NCBI GenBank assembly: GCA_036971715.1
Contig: JAVHJL010000013.1
Coordinates: 558,001 to 622,000 of the forward strand
DNA: 64,000 bases
Direction: 5' to 3'
From: Arthrobotrys musiformis
Lineage: Eukaryota; Ascomycota; Orbiliomycetes; Orbiliales; Orbiliaceae
In this document: one piece after another, positions 23,762 through 34,255 of the stretch
Layout of the letters: the number at the start of each line of letters is the position of its first letter
Position numbering within the stretch: position 1 is the stretch's first letter
Made by a program: the position numbers and the translations under genes
The notes under the pieces: generated by a model
Database searches by the model: none
What the model was told of the DNA's origin: nothing
The model's input: the letters and a program-made list of their open reading frames with translations, nothing else

Positions 23762-24456
23762 TGTGGCTGTTTTAGCATTGGCTGCCAGTCGCCAGCAACT
23801 TGGGCTTGCCGGAGCTGTTTGAAGCTCAAGATTGTGGGGGTTTTTGGTGGAGGAGTGGTGGTTGGAGGAGGTGAGGTTGGAGTCGGCATATCTGTTCGCG
23901 AAACGGTTTAAGCGAAGAGCCACCTACCCTGGATGTGCCTCCAAACCGCCCATTCGACGGCAGTATAAATTGCGGGCGCCTTCAGATAAACCAAATTTAT
24001 CTACTGGCAAGAATAGATATAGTATATGTCTTATGAAAAAAAATGATAATAGATAACAATATATACTTTAAAAGCCGGTCCCTTGGGTATCTTCAAATAT
24101 AAAGGAGCCGGCCATGCAAAGCTAAGTCCTACTAGCCAGGCCATTACACGAAACACCATAACTCCAACAAAACAACTTCGTGCGACTGCAAGCATACAAG
24201 TCTAATGCAATCCTCCCAATAGACCCAAAAGGCGCTATGTGCGCCATAGTGCCTGGTTCTTAAAGGATGGTCTTCGATAGAACGAGAACTTCCCGCACCG
24301 GAGATTTCAGCTGTTTGCTCCTATTCAGGGTGCCAGCCGAAGCGTTCTTGAATCCTGCCCTTCCTTCTCTCCAGGAGGATCCTTATTTTCCGTTCGGATC
24401 AAGCTGGCGATCGATCCTAATGACGTCATCTCTGGGTGGTCGTCGTGACTTAGACC
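23762..24456. other. Intergenic upstream of COG5
   Basis: About 0.7 kb holding the COG5 promoter and the 3' end of the next gene. No gene, RNA or repeat seen. Confidence 0.5.
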
Positions 24457-25027
24457 TCAGATCCCAAGTCCACCGAAGGCCCTATCAAGCTCCTCGCCCG
24501 GACTCGCCGCTTGTTTCGAATATCCAGCAGGTGCAGGAACTCCAAGCGACTTAGGCTCTGACACCGACGACGGTGCAGCAGCTCCACCGGTAACCGGCGT
24601 CCCGGACTTCTTCGTAGGTTCCAACATCATAACTCCCGTGTCCAACCAACCGGGCGCTACCCTCCTCTTCTCCATCAACTCTCGTTCCTCTATGCTTTTT
24701 ACCCATTTCTCGATCTCCTCCTTCGCAGTCTTGGCTTCATTTGTCAAGTGTGCTGCTAGGTTTCCGCAGTCGACGATTAGTTGGTCCGGGGATATGCTAG
24801 ATTGTCCTGATGGTGATACGATTTGGTTTGATGACGGGGGAGGTAATGAGGCCGGAAGAGAGACGTAGTCGTATGGGAGGGTTATGGAGGTGGGGAGGCC
24901 CGCGAACGGTGAGACGGTGAGGGGGATCTGGGCGAGCAGTTTGTGGGCTGTGTATCGTCGTAAAGTCAGTAGATGGACTTAAAATGTATAAGAAAGGTTG
25001 GGTTATGTCACCATTATGGTCATGCAT
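24457..25027 (-). CDS. Conserved-looking small protein, function unknown
   Basis: Exon 1 is only 16 nt (25027-25012, MHDHN plus one base), joined over a 64-nt intron (GTGACA..CAG) to exon 2, 24947-24457. The protein has 168 residues: AHKLLAQIPLTVSPFAGLP, a Pro/Ser-rich middle, then a helical segment LIVDCGNLAAHLTNEAKTAK leading into EEIEKWVKSIEERELMEKRR and VAPGWLDTGVMMLEP, and a low-complexity tail. No signal peptide or membrane segment. The frame, phase and amphipathic helix make a real gene likely, and the helix suggests a small subunit of a larger complex. I do not recognise the family. The small first exon is the weakest point of the model. Confidence 0.7.
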
Positions 25028-25342
25028 CTTGTAGACTGTTTCGCTCTTCGAAGCAGATGGGGGCCCAAAAGTCGCAAATACGAATGTTGATATCGTGAGG
25101 ATGGTTCGGTTTGGGATGCGGCGTCGGCCAAAGCGTCGTATTGGTCGAGTTTGTGGTAATTTGCTCGTTCAACACATTTCAGGACTCAAATTCACACGAA
25201 CTAGCTCGAGTTCGGCGAAGCCAAACTTCTTTATCGAAAACAAAACTTCGTCCCGGCCTTATGATAGGTTGTTATTTTAAGGGTTTGGAGAGGCACTGCA
25301 ATAGGTTCTTGTAGACATATGTACCAGACATCTAATCCTATC
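25028..25342. other. Short intergenic between tandem minus genes
   Basis: About 315 bp between the unknown small gene and the F-box-like gene. Contains the promoter of the former. Nothing else seen. Confidence 0.5.
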
Positions 25343-27243
25343 TCAATTATAGTGCAAGAATTCCTCGTAGGCCCCCCACACCTTCTCCAAACCATCATCA
25401 TGCCGGTACCGTTCGCTACTACAGAATCTCGGTTGCCCAGGGAGGCCATATGGGCGGTTTGAAAGATTCCACTCTATGAAGTGGGTATCGTACAGCAGCG
25501 ACATCTCAGTATGTTCTGCCAACCGATCCGTTTCGTAGATGGACATCAGCTTTTGTCTAATCTTGCCTAGCTTGGCGACACTTGGCCAATCCGCTCGAGC
25601 ACACGGCCCAGCTCGAGCCTCAAAAACTATACGTAATCGTCGGTTTTGGAATACCTTCTTTTCCGAGTCGTCTTTCCATCCTATGATTTGCCATCTTGTA
25701 TCATGAGCCCTCTGCTCCGTCGATGCGCAACAGAAGTCGATGTAGATGGTTGATAGTTTCGGACAAGTCGCAGCCAGACTCTCGACCATTGGTATTATAG
25801 AGGTGTGATCTCCCGCCGTGGTAGTAGAGCAGATCTTCAGGGTATCTAAATTTCTGCACTGCGATAGGGCGTTATTAACCTGGGTTTCGGGGGCATTTTT
25901 CCAAGTCCAAGCGCCTTTGTCTTCTGCAAACCGAACACCAATTTTCTTCAACGTAGCCGAGTATTTCGGGACTACTTCTTCCCAGAATAAACCCGCCAAC
26001 TCGGCATTTTCCTCGAATATTCCGAATAAATCAATATGCGTGATGGGACTTGTGTTCTTCAAGAGGAACTGATGGACCGCTTGGCCGTAATTCATTGCGC
26101 ATATTCGCTCCAACTTCACATCCGAGTCTAAAATCCGCTGGAATAGCCTGCCCTGATATGAATCTCCATCTTCCGGACACCAATAACTGTCCGTGTATGC
26201 ATCCCTGCCTCCCGTGGGATTCCAGGTCCCCGACTGCGCAGATGCGATATGGACTAGCTTCTTCAGATTCGTGAAATCAATATCAAGCGTGAAGCCACTC
26301 AGTGCGTAAGTTTGCAACGACCTAAGTTCCGTCGCTTGCTCCAAAGCTGTATATAGTGGCCGCACCGTACCAGGGGATGTTTGAACATTGCGGAGGTCTA
26401 GCATAAAATGCTGCAGGGTATCCTTAGACCGGAGTACGAGTCGGGAAAGGCACTGTGAATGATCCATGTCCAACAAGGGGTATGTATTCCTGATATCGGT
26501 GTTTTCTATAAACCGGATGACCATTCGGTGTAGATTTGACAATTGTGGGCAATAATGCATCAAGCTAGTAGTGCTGTTAACAATAAGCGTGACGTGTAAT
26601 TTATACCCTCTTTCCGCTACTGCAGAGCATAGCAGCGAGGATAAAGTCTCATGTAGACCAGATGGGACGGAGCCACTCGTCAACCAGCTATCATGGTTAT
26701 GGAGGTATTATTAGCGCTGTATTATTAAACATTCCTAACCCGCGATGATGAAGGGAATGGTAGGTACCTAAAGGTGCTGATCCGATGGCCCTCTGCGATA
26801 AGTTTCTCAACTACCTCTACAAGAGTCCCCAGAGCCTCTGTCTGTCGACGAGCCGCACCACTGGACAAGGTGGGTAGACTTTCCCTAAGGAAGGCTCTAC
26901 CTAGCTTAATAGCTGCTAAATCGCCTGGATTACGGTGCAATACAATCGGGTATCGAGTATCCAATACAAATGTCTTGACGTTGGCAAAAATCCCACCATA
27001 CCCACTCTCGGCCTCTGTGGGCTCCGATAGTGGAGGCTTGCGCAACAGCGCCTCTAACCTCACAACACTACCGGATGAAGCCGCCAAGCGGATAGTGAAG
27101 TTATGGAACAAAATTTGTGCGGTCGTGGTCAGTATTCTGCGACATGGTATTGCTTGCCGAAGGAACTTGAGGGTTGGGGCGCTGAGGTAGGAGAGGATCT
27201 CGTTTAGGAGTTCCACTGGGATTGTTGAAAGTGTATGAGGCAT
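25343..27243 (-). CDS. F-box-like protein
   Basis: Exons 27243-26768 and 26687-25343, joined in phase 2 over an 81-nt intron (GTACCT..TAG), give 606 residues. The N-terminus IPVELLNEILSYLSAPTLKFLRQ has the F-box pattern (P-x-E-[IL]-x2-x-I-x2-[YF]-L), followed by CRRILTTTAQILFHNFTI, typical of fungal F-box proteins. The rest has irregular leucine-rich segments (LRSLQTYALSGFTLDIDF, LKKLVHIASAQ, NLDTLKICSTT) compatible with a degenerate LRR substrate-binding domain. Family role: adaptor linking Skp1-Cullin1 ubiquitin ligases to a substrate; the substrate is unknown. Fungal F-box genes of this kind vary widely between species. Confidence 0.8.
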
Positions 27244-28023
27244 CTTGATATGCCTGTGCGGAGACTTATGTGCAGCTTGGGGCTAGCTAAAGCACTTTCG
27301 AGGCTGGTTTTTTGATCGACGGGTTAGGTAGTGCAATAGGTTTTGATCTCATACATGCGTAGATTCAGGTCGGGAGGCATCGGAGCAGCTATATACCTTG
27401 GTATTGTGCCAGAACGCCGGCTGAATTTGCAATACCGATATCCAGCATGCGCACAACCTAAGTAGGTATCATGGGTCCAGGTTGGGAGAAGCTTGGCGAC
27501 AAGGTTGTGGGTCAAAGTGCAAGCCGGCTAGCTAAAGAACCGTTCGTAAGAATCCAAATCCTAGAGAAAGGCTTATTTTGTTGGAAATCGGATTGATCAT
27601 AAGTCTACATATATTCAACGACTAATAACACTGCAGCTGGTTTATACAATTTTTCCTACAATATACAGCCACACCAATTGCTCATGCTACACACTCAATT
27701 TTATCCTTTGCAGGAAAGCCCCTTCGATTTACGACATTGCCAACACACGCATAGACGTTAATCTTTCTCCTCTTTTGATACTAACGGGCGGATGGGTTTT
27801 GTTTTGGGTTTTACAACGGTATAATTATGTAAGGTCCTAATATATGAAAGATAACGGATATTGAATGTCACAAGTAACCTTGTGTTAGACTTGGTCTACA
27901 TACCGAGAAAATACATGGACGTAGCCTGAGGCCCTAACGCTGCCCTCGTAATATTAATATACATGATTTGGAAGGGTTATTATATAGCTATCACTACTTG
28001 CTACTCTCACCTATATTCCCACA
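27244..28023. other. Intergenic, AT-rich
   Basis: 0.8 kb between two minus-strand genes: promoter of the F-box-like gene and 3' flank of the Ser/Thr-rich gene. No structured element recognised. Confidence 0.5.
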
Positions 28024-30339
28024 CTATTCATTATCCCGCCTTAGTATGTCTAGATACATTATATCATCGGCCGCTGTTTCGCCGTCCAGTTTCATGAAGG
28101 TCAGTGTCTGCGGACTGCATTCCTCCAACGAATTATCCCGCCGATTCAAGATATCCGTAAGCTCCGAATTCTGCCCACCCTCATCTCGATACTTCCTCGC
28201 AGTATTATAGTTCCAAAGGGTGCCAGGGCGGTCGTAGCACCAAATAAACTCCCATGCATTCGTAGACTCAATCTCAAGGTTTTCACTCGAGTAAACTTCA
28301 TCGATCATGATTCTTCCATCTTCCTCCACCCAAAAGGTAACGAAATTTAGAATATATCCATCAATTTCCTGCTCTGGGACAAGAACGAAGTCTCCAACCC
28401 CAAGTTTTGCAATTTCTTCGCGGCCTCCTTCTTTGACCTTTTCCGCCCAGTAGAATGCAAACCCCGTATATGGGTGGATGGAGTACAGTCTACCGAATCC
28501 GTCGAGGTGGAATACACTCCCACTATCGGCTCTGGCTAGCTCCGCTACGACTGTCGGTTTTGATATAGAGGTGTGGATCGTAGTCGGAGCGAGGTACGTC
28601 GCAGAAAGACTTCCTGGATCGGTGCTATACTCCCCACGATCGTACATGAGAATTCGACCGGACATTGGAGTTGGAGTAATCGTCACTGAAGGAATAGTTG
28701 TCGTGAAGGTCTCGACGGAATCTATTTGGTATGTCAATGTAGATCCCGACACGACGACCACCGTCATGCTGGGTGCATGGGTAGATATCTCCCCTGCCAA
28801 GGTAGAATGGTGAGTTTTGTAGATGACTTCGCTGCAGCCTTCGCTTATCTGAGACGGATTATAGATGCTGAGTATATCTGGGATATCAAAGCTTCGCTTT
28901 AAATGCCGAGGAAGAGGGTATCTCCGGAAAATAGTAGCTTCTCCTTCGGGATAGACGTTTGTATCGGAGCCGTAGTTTATTTCTTCGTCAGAGCCCCCGT
29001 CCGCTAAAGAAGTTATTATTGGCCATGGCTTCGTGGTAACACCTGACTCCACTGTTACTGTAGTAGTCGATACCGCAACCTTTTCGACCGATGTTTCCGT
29101 TGGAATTGAGGTAGATACCGATGGTAAGTATGATAAATGGGATGCAGCGGGTTTTGTATGTGTAATGGTAGTATGGCTCAGATATTCCGAGCAGAATGGT
29201 ATAAGAGAACTCGCGGTTATGATCTCGTAAAGGCTTGAGATCGATGCAGCTGCAGCACTTGCGCCTTCGTTGCCATTGACACTCTCGCTAGTATCGGCGC
29301 CACTTTCCGTAGCAGCAGTGCCAGTGCTCCTAACGATAAATGGTAGTAGTGTCACTTCTTCAACTTTATACTTCTCGAGGTCGACAGTTTGAGTGACTGG
29401 CGCCGCTATCAATTTCAGGACGCGGTCTCTGTATCGTTGATTGTCGCTTTCGTAATCGCCGATGTAGAAGAGGTATTCGGCGTGGTCATTCGTTCCCCGA
29501 AGCCGGATACCGCTTTCGTCGACGATAAATGTATTCTCGATATCATACGAATCCGTGGAGTTCTGTGCTTTAGCTCGAACACTATTGAGCACCGTGCCGC
29601 TCGAATTTCTGAAAACCCCTTCGCCCCTTTGGTTTAAATCGGTTCCATTGTCGTAGTGAATGTATAGAACCAAATCAGGATTGCTTACGGGCCTGATATA
29701 CCCGGCTTCATCGTTAATAAACTCCTGCGGTGAATCTGAGGCCTCCCTAAAGATCACCAGCCCTCCAGGTGATAGCTCCACAGCTAAATTTCGGAGTTTA
29801 CCCCGGCCGCCAATTGGGAACGGAGATGAATACGGCGTAGCTGGCGCGTCCGCCGCGCCCGCTGCAGTAGATTGATCCGCTTGGACACTGCTCGCTGTCT
29901 GGGGCTGCCCCAATTTGGCTGCTGATGAGACTTGACTTAAGCTCCCACCCCCCGTAGAGCTTCCCCCACCCTCTACGCCCTGGCCTCCACTAGTTTGCGC
30001 CCCGAGGCTGTTACTCTGGATGAGTGGTTGCGGGGATGCTGCCGTCCCCGCCAAGGCAAATGAACCGAAACTGCTGCTCCCTAAGCCGATGTCACTAATT
30101 GGTGTCCATACTACCTGACTACAAAAAGGAAGCCGTGAAGTATTGCTGCTATTCGGCCCGCAGCTCGATGTGACGGTTGATGTAATTTGAACGGTTGTGT
30201 ATATAATGACCGACGTAGATCTTGTTTCTGTAACAATTACCTGCCGACTAACTGCCATACGTATGAGCGAGGCCCAAATGCATCCGATAGGACCGAACGC
30301 TCCGGGCCCGTATAATGTAGTAGCCGGATAAACCTTCAT
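28024..30339 (-). CDS. Large Ser/Thr-rich protein, probably cell surface or secreted
   Basis: Single open frame of 771 codons from an ATG at 30339. Order: a short hydrophobic patch at residues 14-29 and a TSTVTSSCG stretch; a Gly/Ser/Gln-rich spacer (about 90-175); a folded-looking module (KLRNLAVELSPGGLVIF to about residue 335); a Ser/Thr/Val-rich region with TTTVTVESG; a dibasic RRYPLPRHLKRS site; a TVVVVSGSTLTYQI segment; and a second module (VFHLDGFGRLYSIHPYTGFAFYW to near the end). The TxT repeats and spacers resemble O-glycosylated fungal wall or secreted proteins, but a clear signal peptide is missing, so a short upstream exon may have been overlooked. Family not recognised. It diverges from the CBM1 gene across 1.4 kb. 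Confidence 0.75.
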   Translation of the reverse strand: MKVYPATTLYGPGAFGPIGCIWASLIRMAVSRQVIVTETRSTSVIIYTTVQITSTVTSSCGPNSSNTSRLPFCSQVVWTPISDIGLGSSSFGSFALAGTAASPQPLIQSNSLGAQTSGGQGVEGGGSSTGGGSLSQVSSAAKLGQPQTASSVQADQSTAAGAADAPATPYSSPFPIGGRGKLRNLAVELSPGGLVIFREASDSPQEFINDEAGYIRPVSNPDLVLYIHYDNGTDLNQRGEGVFRNSSGTVLNSVRAKAQNSTDSYDIENTFIVDESGIRLRGTNDHAEYLFYIGDYESDNQRYRDRVLKLIAAPVTQTVDLEKYKVEEVTLLPFIVRSTGTAATESGADTSESVNGNEGASAAAASISSLYEIITASSLIPFCSEYLSHTTITHTKPAASHLSYLPSVSTSIPTETSVEKVAVSTTTVTVESGVTTKPWPIITSLADGGSDEEINYGSDTNVYPEGEATIFRRYPLPRHLKRSFDIPDILSIYNPSQISEGCSEVIYKTHHSTLAGEISTHAPSMTVVVVSGSTLTYQIDSVETFTTTIPSVTITPTPMSGRILMYDRGEYSTDPGSLSATYLAPTTIHTSISKPTVVAELARADSGSVFHLDGFGRLYSIHPYTGFAFYWAEKVKEGGREEIAKLGVGDFVLVPEQEIDGYILNFVTFWVEEDGRIMIDEVYSSENLEIESTNAWEFIWCYDRPGTLWNYNTARKYRDEGGQNSELTDILNRRDNSLEECSPQTLTFMKLDGETAADDIMYLDILRRDNE

Positions 30340-31786
30340 TGCATATGTTTGATGGCCCTGGACACCGAATAGATGGCTCCTTGGTTAAATTTTAAATATT
30401 AAGAAAAGAATATTTAGATAGTTTCGGGTGTTCATGCAAGATAGATCTATAAATTATAAAATAATATTATCTATCTCAATAATTGCGCACTTGCAAGACG
30501 ATCATGTCTAAACTTGCAGAAATCGAGCGAGCTAAAACGTTGCATTTGCCCTAACTATCTATTCCATTTCAAGATTGACCATCCAAAATCATCTAGCGTG
30601 CGCGAGCAATTTCATATATATATAGCCAGATCTGCAAAGGGGTAGCGACATATGCAGATGTCGGCGATCGTTTGCCTGTGCCATGCATTTCTATAAAACT
30701 ATAGCCTCGAATACATAAAAATTGGTAGAGTACTGTCACACATTTGCACGCACAAGATCGACATGTAGAAATCAAAACAGTTAAAATTCGTATAAAATTA
30801 AATATATTGATTATCAATATTCTGTACACTTGGGCTTATGCAGAGAACTACCTTATTGAATCTAAAATAAAATAGGCGTAGGCAAAAGGGTCCGCCCTGG
30901 TCGCACCGGCAAGACGATAGCGCAAGGAGCGAAACAGGCTTTCGTGACGGAGAAAGATCAGCAGGGTATTCGGAAATTTCGAAAAACTACACATTTTAGA
31001 GACTCTGCGCCTATCGCCGTGGATTAGTTCATAATATACCTAGGTATGCATCATGATATCACGAGGCCGAGGGTTGGTAACAGCTTTGGTACCCTAGCAG
31101 TTTCTAACAGTAATAATGGCGCGGAAATCTCCGTGCAACCGTATCCGAAAAGTTTGGGATGGTAATTAGAATTTGGATTTCATTCGCTTTCTTATGTACT
31201 GGCAAGGTTTAAAAGCATCCACGATATATCTATATAATTTGCCTATATTAATTCAGCCAGGCTAATATAATGAACTACTACTACAGGTTTTTTTTGACAC
31301 TTGCTTACACTTTTGCATTTTAAGATCTAAATCAGCTCCTAAGTGCACGGCATGCAATGTAGAAGGATATTATCATATAATCCTGGTGTCTTCTATCGGA
31401 GTGTGTGGTATTGGATCCGCTGGACAAATTATGGGCCGCCAATCCCCGTCATTCCCTCGAAGCAATTAGCCGACACGGGTTACACAGGCCCACAATCCGA
31501 TCTAACTTCAGCCTCGCCTTAGCGAGTGCTACCTTAATGACTTGATGAACGGGTCATAGGTATTGCAAAAATACTCATCTTAGTTTATGGTGTGTATTTA
31601 GGGTCATGGATTATAAATATTCTGTAGATTGCTCAACGGCAATTGCCCAAGGGCAATTATTTAAAATAAGACCCAAATCACGGTAGATCTATAGAAGTAC
31701 ACTCTCGATTCTGATCCTGAAACTAAATATCTTAGCTATATATACATAATTTCGTGCAGATACAACTACAGACATCGATAATTAAA
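30340..31786. other. AT-rich divergent intergenic region
   Basis: 1.4 kb shared upstream region of the Ser/Thr-rich gene (leftwards) and the CBM1 gene (rightwards). Distinctly AT-rich, especially 30350-30850. Contains two GGCTAA-type hexamers (31260-31265 plus, 31466-31471 minus) and a TATA-like box near 31737. No coding region. Confidence 0.5.
31737..31744 (+). promoter_or_regulatory. TATA-like box of the CBM1 gene
   Basis: TATATATA lies 43 bp upstream of the ATG at 31787. Position and sequence fit a TATA element, but the whole flank is AT-rich, so the match could be chance. Confidence 0.4.
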
Positions 31787-32637
31787 ATGGCGTTGGGGCT
31801 TGGAATTCTGCTTGGGGTTGTACTAGTTGGAGCGGCGTCAGCCCAAATAACACCAGCCGCTTCACAAACCCTTTGGGGTCAAGTATGATCTGAGACTCGC
31901 CAGTCTACTCTCAATATTGGCTAACTCATTCATGGTAATAGTGTGGTGGGATCGCATGGACCGGACCGATGACATGTAGTCCCTACTACAGCGATACCCC
32001 CATAAAGTGCACTACCTACAACCCTTATTACGCACAATGCATTCCCGATAATGACAAACCGACTACGACTCCTGCGCCGACTCCGACCACCTCCCGTGAT
32101 TGCATGCCTATGCTGTCGTGTACAACTTCACGTAAGCTTAAATATTCTATGCCGCTAGTGTGAAGATTTACTAACCTTACGGATCTTGGTTTTACGTAGG
32201 ATGCAATTGTGGGGATAGGACGCTCACGGCTTGTGTCACCTATAACGCCTGCTCCAGTATCACGACAACAGGCAGCGTAACGTTCCCCGTTTGCGAATGC
32301 ACGTCGTCAAGCAGTTCCCGCTGCACGACTTCAGCTACAACCTGCACGACATACAACGGTTAGCACTTAATCTCCTCAAAACATCATGGCGGAAATATCT
32401 AGATATAAGCTAACCCTCAGACGTATGAAACTAGCATGCTGCGGCCGATCGGCGACCGCCTGTGTAAGCTTCTGCGGAAGTAGCTACTCGGGCACGATTC
32501 CATACACTAGATTCACTTGCACTTGTCCGCCAAATACAACGACGATCACTAGAGTAACTACGGCGACTGCGATAGTCAAGAGGGTAGATACGATCCAGCA
32601 GAAGAAAGGAAAGCCATATGGGAAGGTGGAGGCCTAG
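31787..32637 (+). CDS. Secreted CBM1 (cellulose-binding) protein with Cys-rich tail
   Basis: Exons 31787-31882, 31942-32131, 32200-32358 and 32435-32637 give 215 residues with consistent phases. A signal peptide (MALGLGILLGVVLVGAASA, likely cut before QITPA) is followed at once by a CBM1: TLWGQCGGIAWTGPMTC and then CTTYNPYYAQCIP, with the Trp, paired Tyr and Cys residues of the cellulose-binding face. A PTTTPAPTPTTS linker leads to a domain with more than a dozen Cys in CxC and CCG patterns (CNCGDRTLTACVTYNAC, CECTSSSS, ACCGRSATACVSFCG, FTCTCPP) and a short basic tail. No hydrolase or oxygenase domain is present. It is expected to be exported and to bind cellulose or chitin; function beyond binding is unknown. 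Exons tend to follow Cys-rich units. Confidence 0.85.
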
Positions 32638-33934
32638 CTGGGACTCTGCCAACAACACCAAATATTAAATCTCGAAGTTGATAAATCGTTCTCTCCATCC
32701 TAACTTTAGCGACGATAGAGGGAGGAAATCGGGAAAAACTGGCGACTGTAAATTCGAAAAAGTCATGGAAGTTTACAAAGAGCTCTCGATTACAATGCAA
32801 TGGTTTCCCTCATGCTTCGTATATTATTCGATATCGTAAAATGACACAAAAACAACACTTAGCCTAGCTGCTACCCCAAAGTTAACATGCATGCTCGCAC
32901 GAGGACATTAATTCCCTCGAAAGCCACTATACCATAAAAGCATCAAGAAGTGAATGCACGAGTCAGCTTTTTCGTACATGCAAAATATTTCCTTCAGCTA
33001 GTGCCGTCCAGCCCCCGAACGCCTAGCCACAACTTGCGCCTGAAACCGCACTTGCGACGTCAAGCTTCCGCCAAGATACGCGAGGTTTCCTGGCCTAAAA
33101 GAAGCAAAACCCCCCAAAAAGGGTTCTCCATGACCAGACGTTCTGTGCAACATATCTGCTTCATGACCAGCACCGGCAAAAACCCGAATGGTTGAGAGGA
33201 AAACCTTGATATCCGCCCAAATTAGAGTTATTGAAAAATTATTGAAAAACATTTTTTTAATTTATGAGAAACGATAGGAAACAAAATTTATGACGTAGGA
33301 TTCCTAATGATACTGTTGAGGTCGCAAATGTGTTTACAAGAGAAACATTCTCACAAGGAAGTTCCTTGGAAGTTTTCTAAGGATTTGGGTACAATGCCAA
33401 AGGAAAAAGTTCAGCGGTAAAAAAAAGGTTGGTATCATTCGACTTCAGAAATATACAGGAATCGAGACAGAGAATGCAAAAAATACACCGGTTCCATCCA
33501 ATAATAATAAAAAAAAAAAGTTAAATTAAACAAAAAGTATGGCTTTCTTCAAAGTAGTGTTTTTCGTATCGTCCAATCCATAGAACATGCTTGTGGATAG
33601 GTAATGGTGTTTGGAGGTGGTAACCTTTTTCCCAGCCCTTGTACTCTCTGTCCGCTCGTAGAATCTCTAAGTATCCCAAGTTGTATCCCCTCAACAAAAA
33701 GAAAATGTAAAAGAAAATTTTGAGGAAAAAGAGCCGAAGGGTATTGTGCCCGTAAGTATCCGTCCTAAACAAGTGAAAGAAAAACTCCGGAATCGATGCA
33801 AAGAAAATTGTATACCAAAGAAATCCAAAGGAAAAAGTCGAAACAAATATTCGAAAGAAATGAAATGGTTATCGTAAAGGAAATTTTCATAAGAAAAACA
33901 TCTTCTCGAGATAGAAAATTTCGACTGCGGAAAT
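32638..33934. other. Convergent intergenic region
   Basis: 1.3 kb between the 3' ends of the CBM1 gene and the s17-family gene. AT-rich, with several short open frames of no apparent homology. Nothing supported. Confidence 0.5.
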
Positions 33935-34098
33935 CTAGGCATCGGCAGGTATCGTGGAGTTCGAGGCACCTACTTCCTGGATTCGCTGACGGCGGCCGCC
34001 AGCACCAGTTCGTTGATTTCGGTTGCCTCCTTGGACGGGACGTCTTTGTCCGTTCTGTCCGTTCTGTCCATTTTGTCCGTTCCTTACAGGTGTTTGTC
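33935..34098 (-). other. Candidate extra 3' exon of the s17-family gene
   Basis: A strong acceptor (pyrimidine tract ending TTTATTTAG) precedes an open segment that starts GQTPVRNGQNGQNGQRRP and ends with TAG at 33937-33935. Its Asn/Gln/Gly/Arg composition continues the tail of the gene upstream, and its phase fits donors that interrupt GGN codons in exon 3 (for example in RGRNG near 34277). Those donors are weak, so this may be an alternative rather than a constitutive exon. Confidence 0.4.
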
Positions 34099-34255
34099 CT
34101 AAATAAAAGAAAAGAAAAAAACAAATGAAATAAGTTACTTATCTTTTGAAAAAGGTGATGGTTGTTGGGAGAGAAGGAGAATGTTGGAGTTTGGGAGAGT
34201 GAAAGAATGTGGAAAAAAGAGAGAAAGAAGAGGAAAGTATTAGTGTTTAGAAGGT

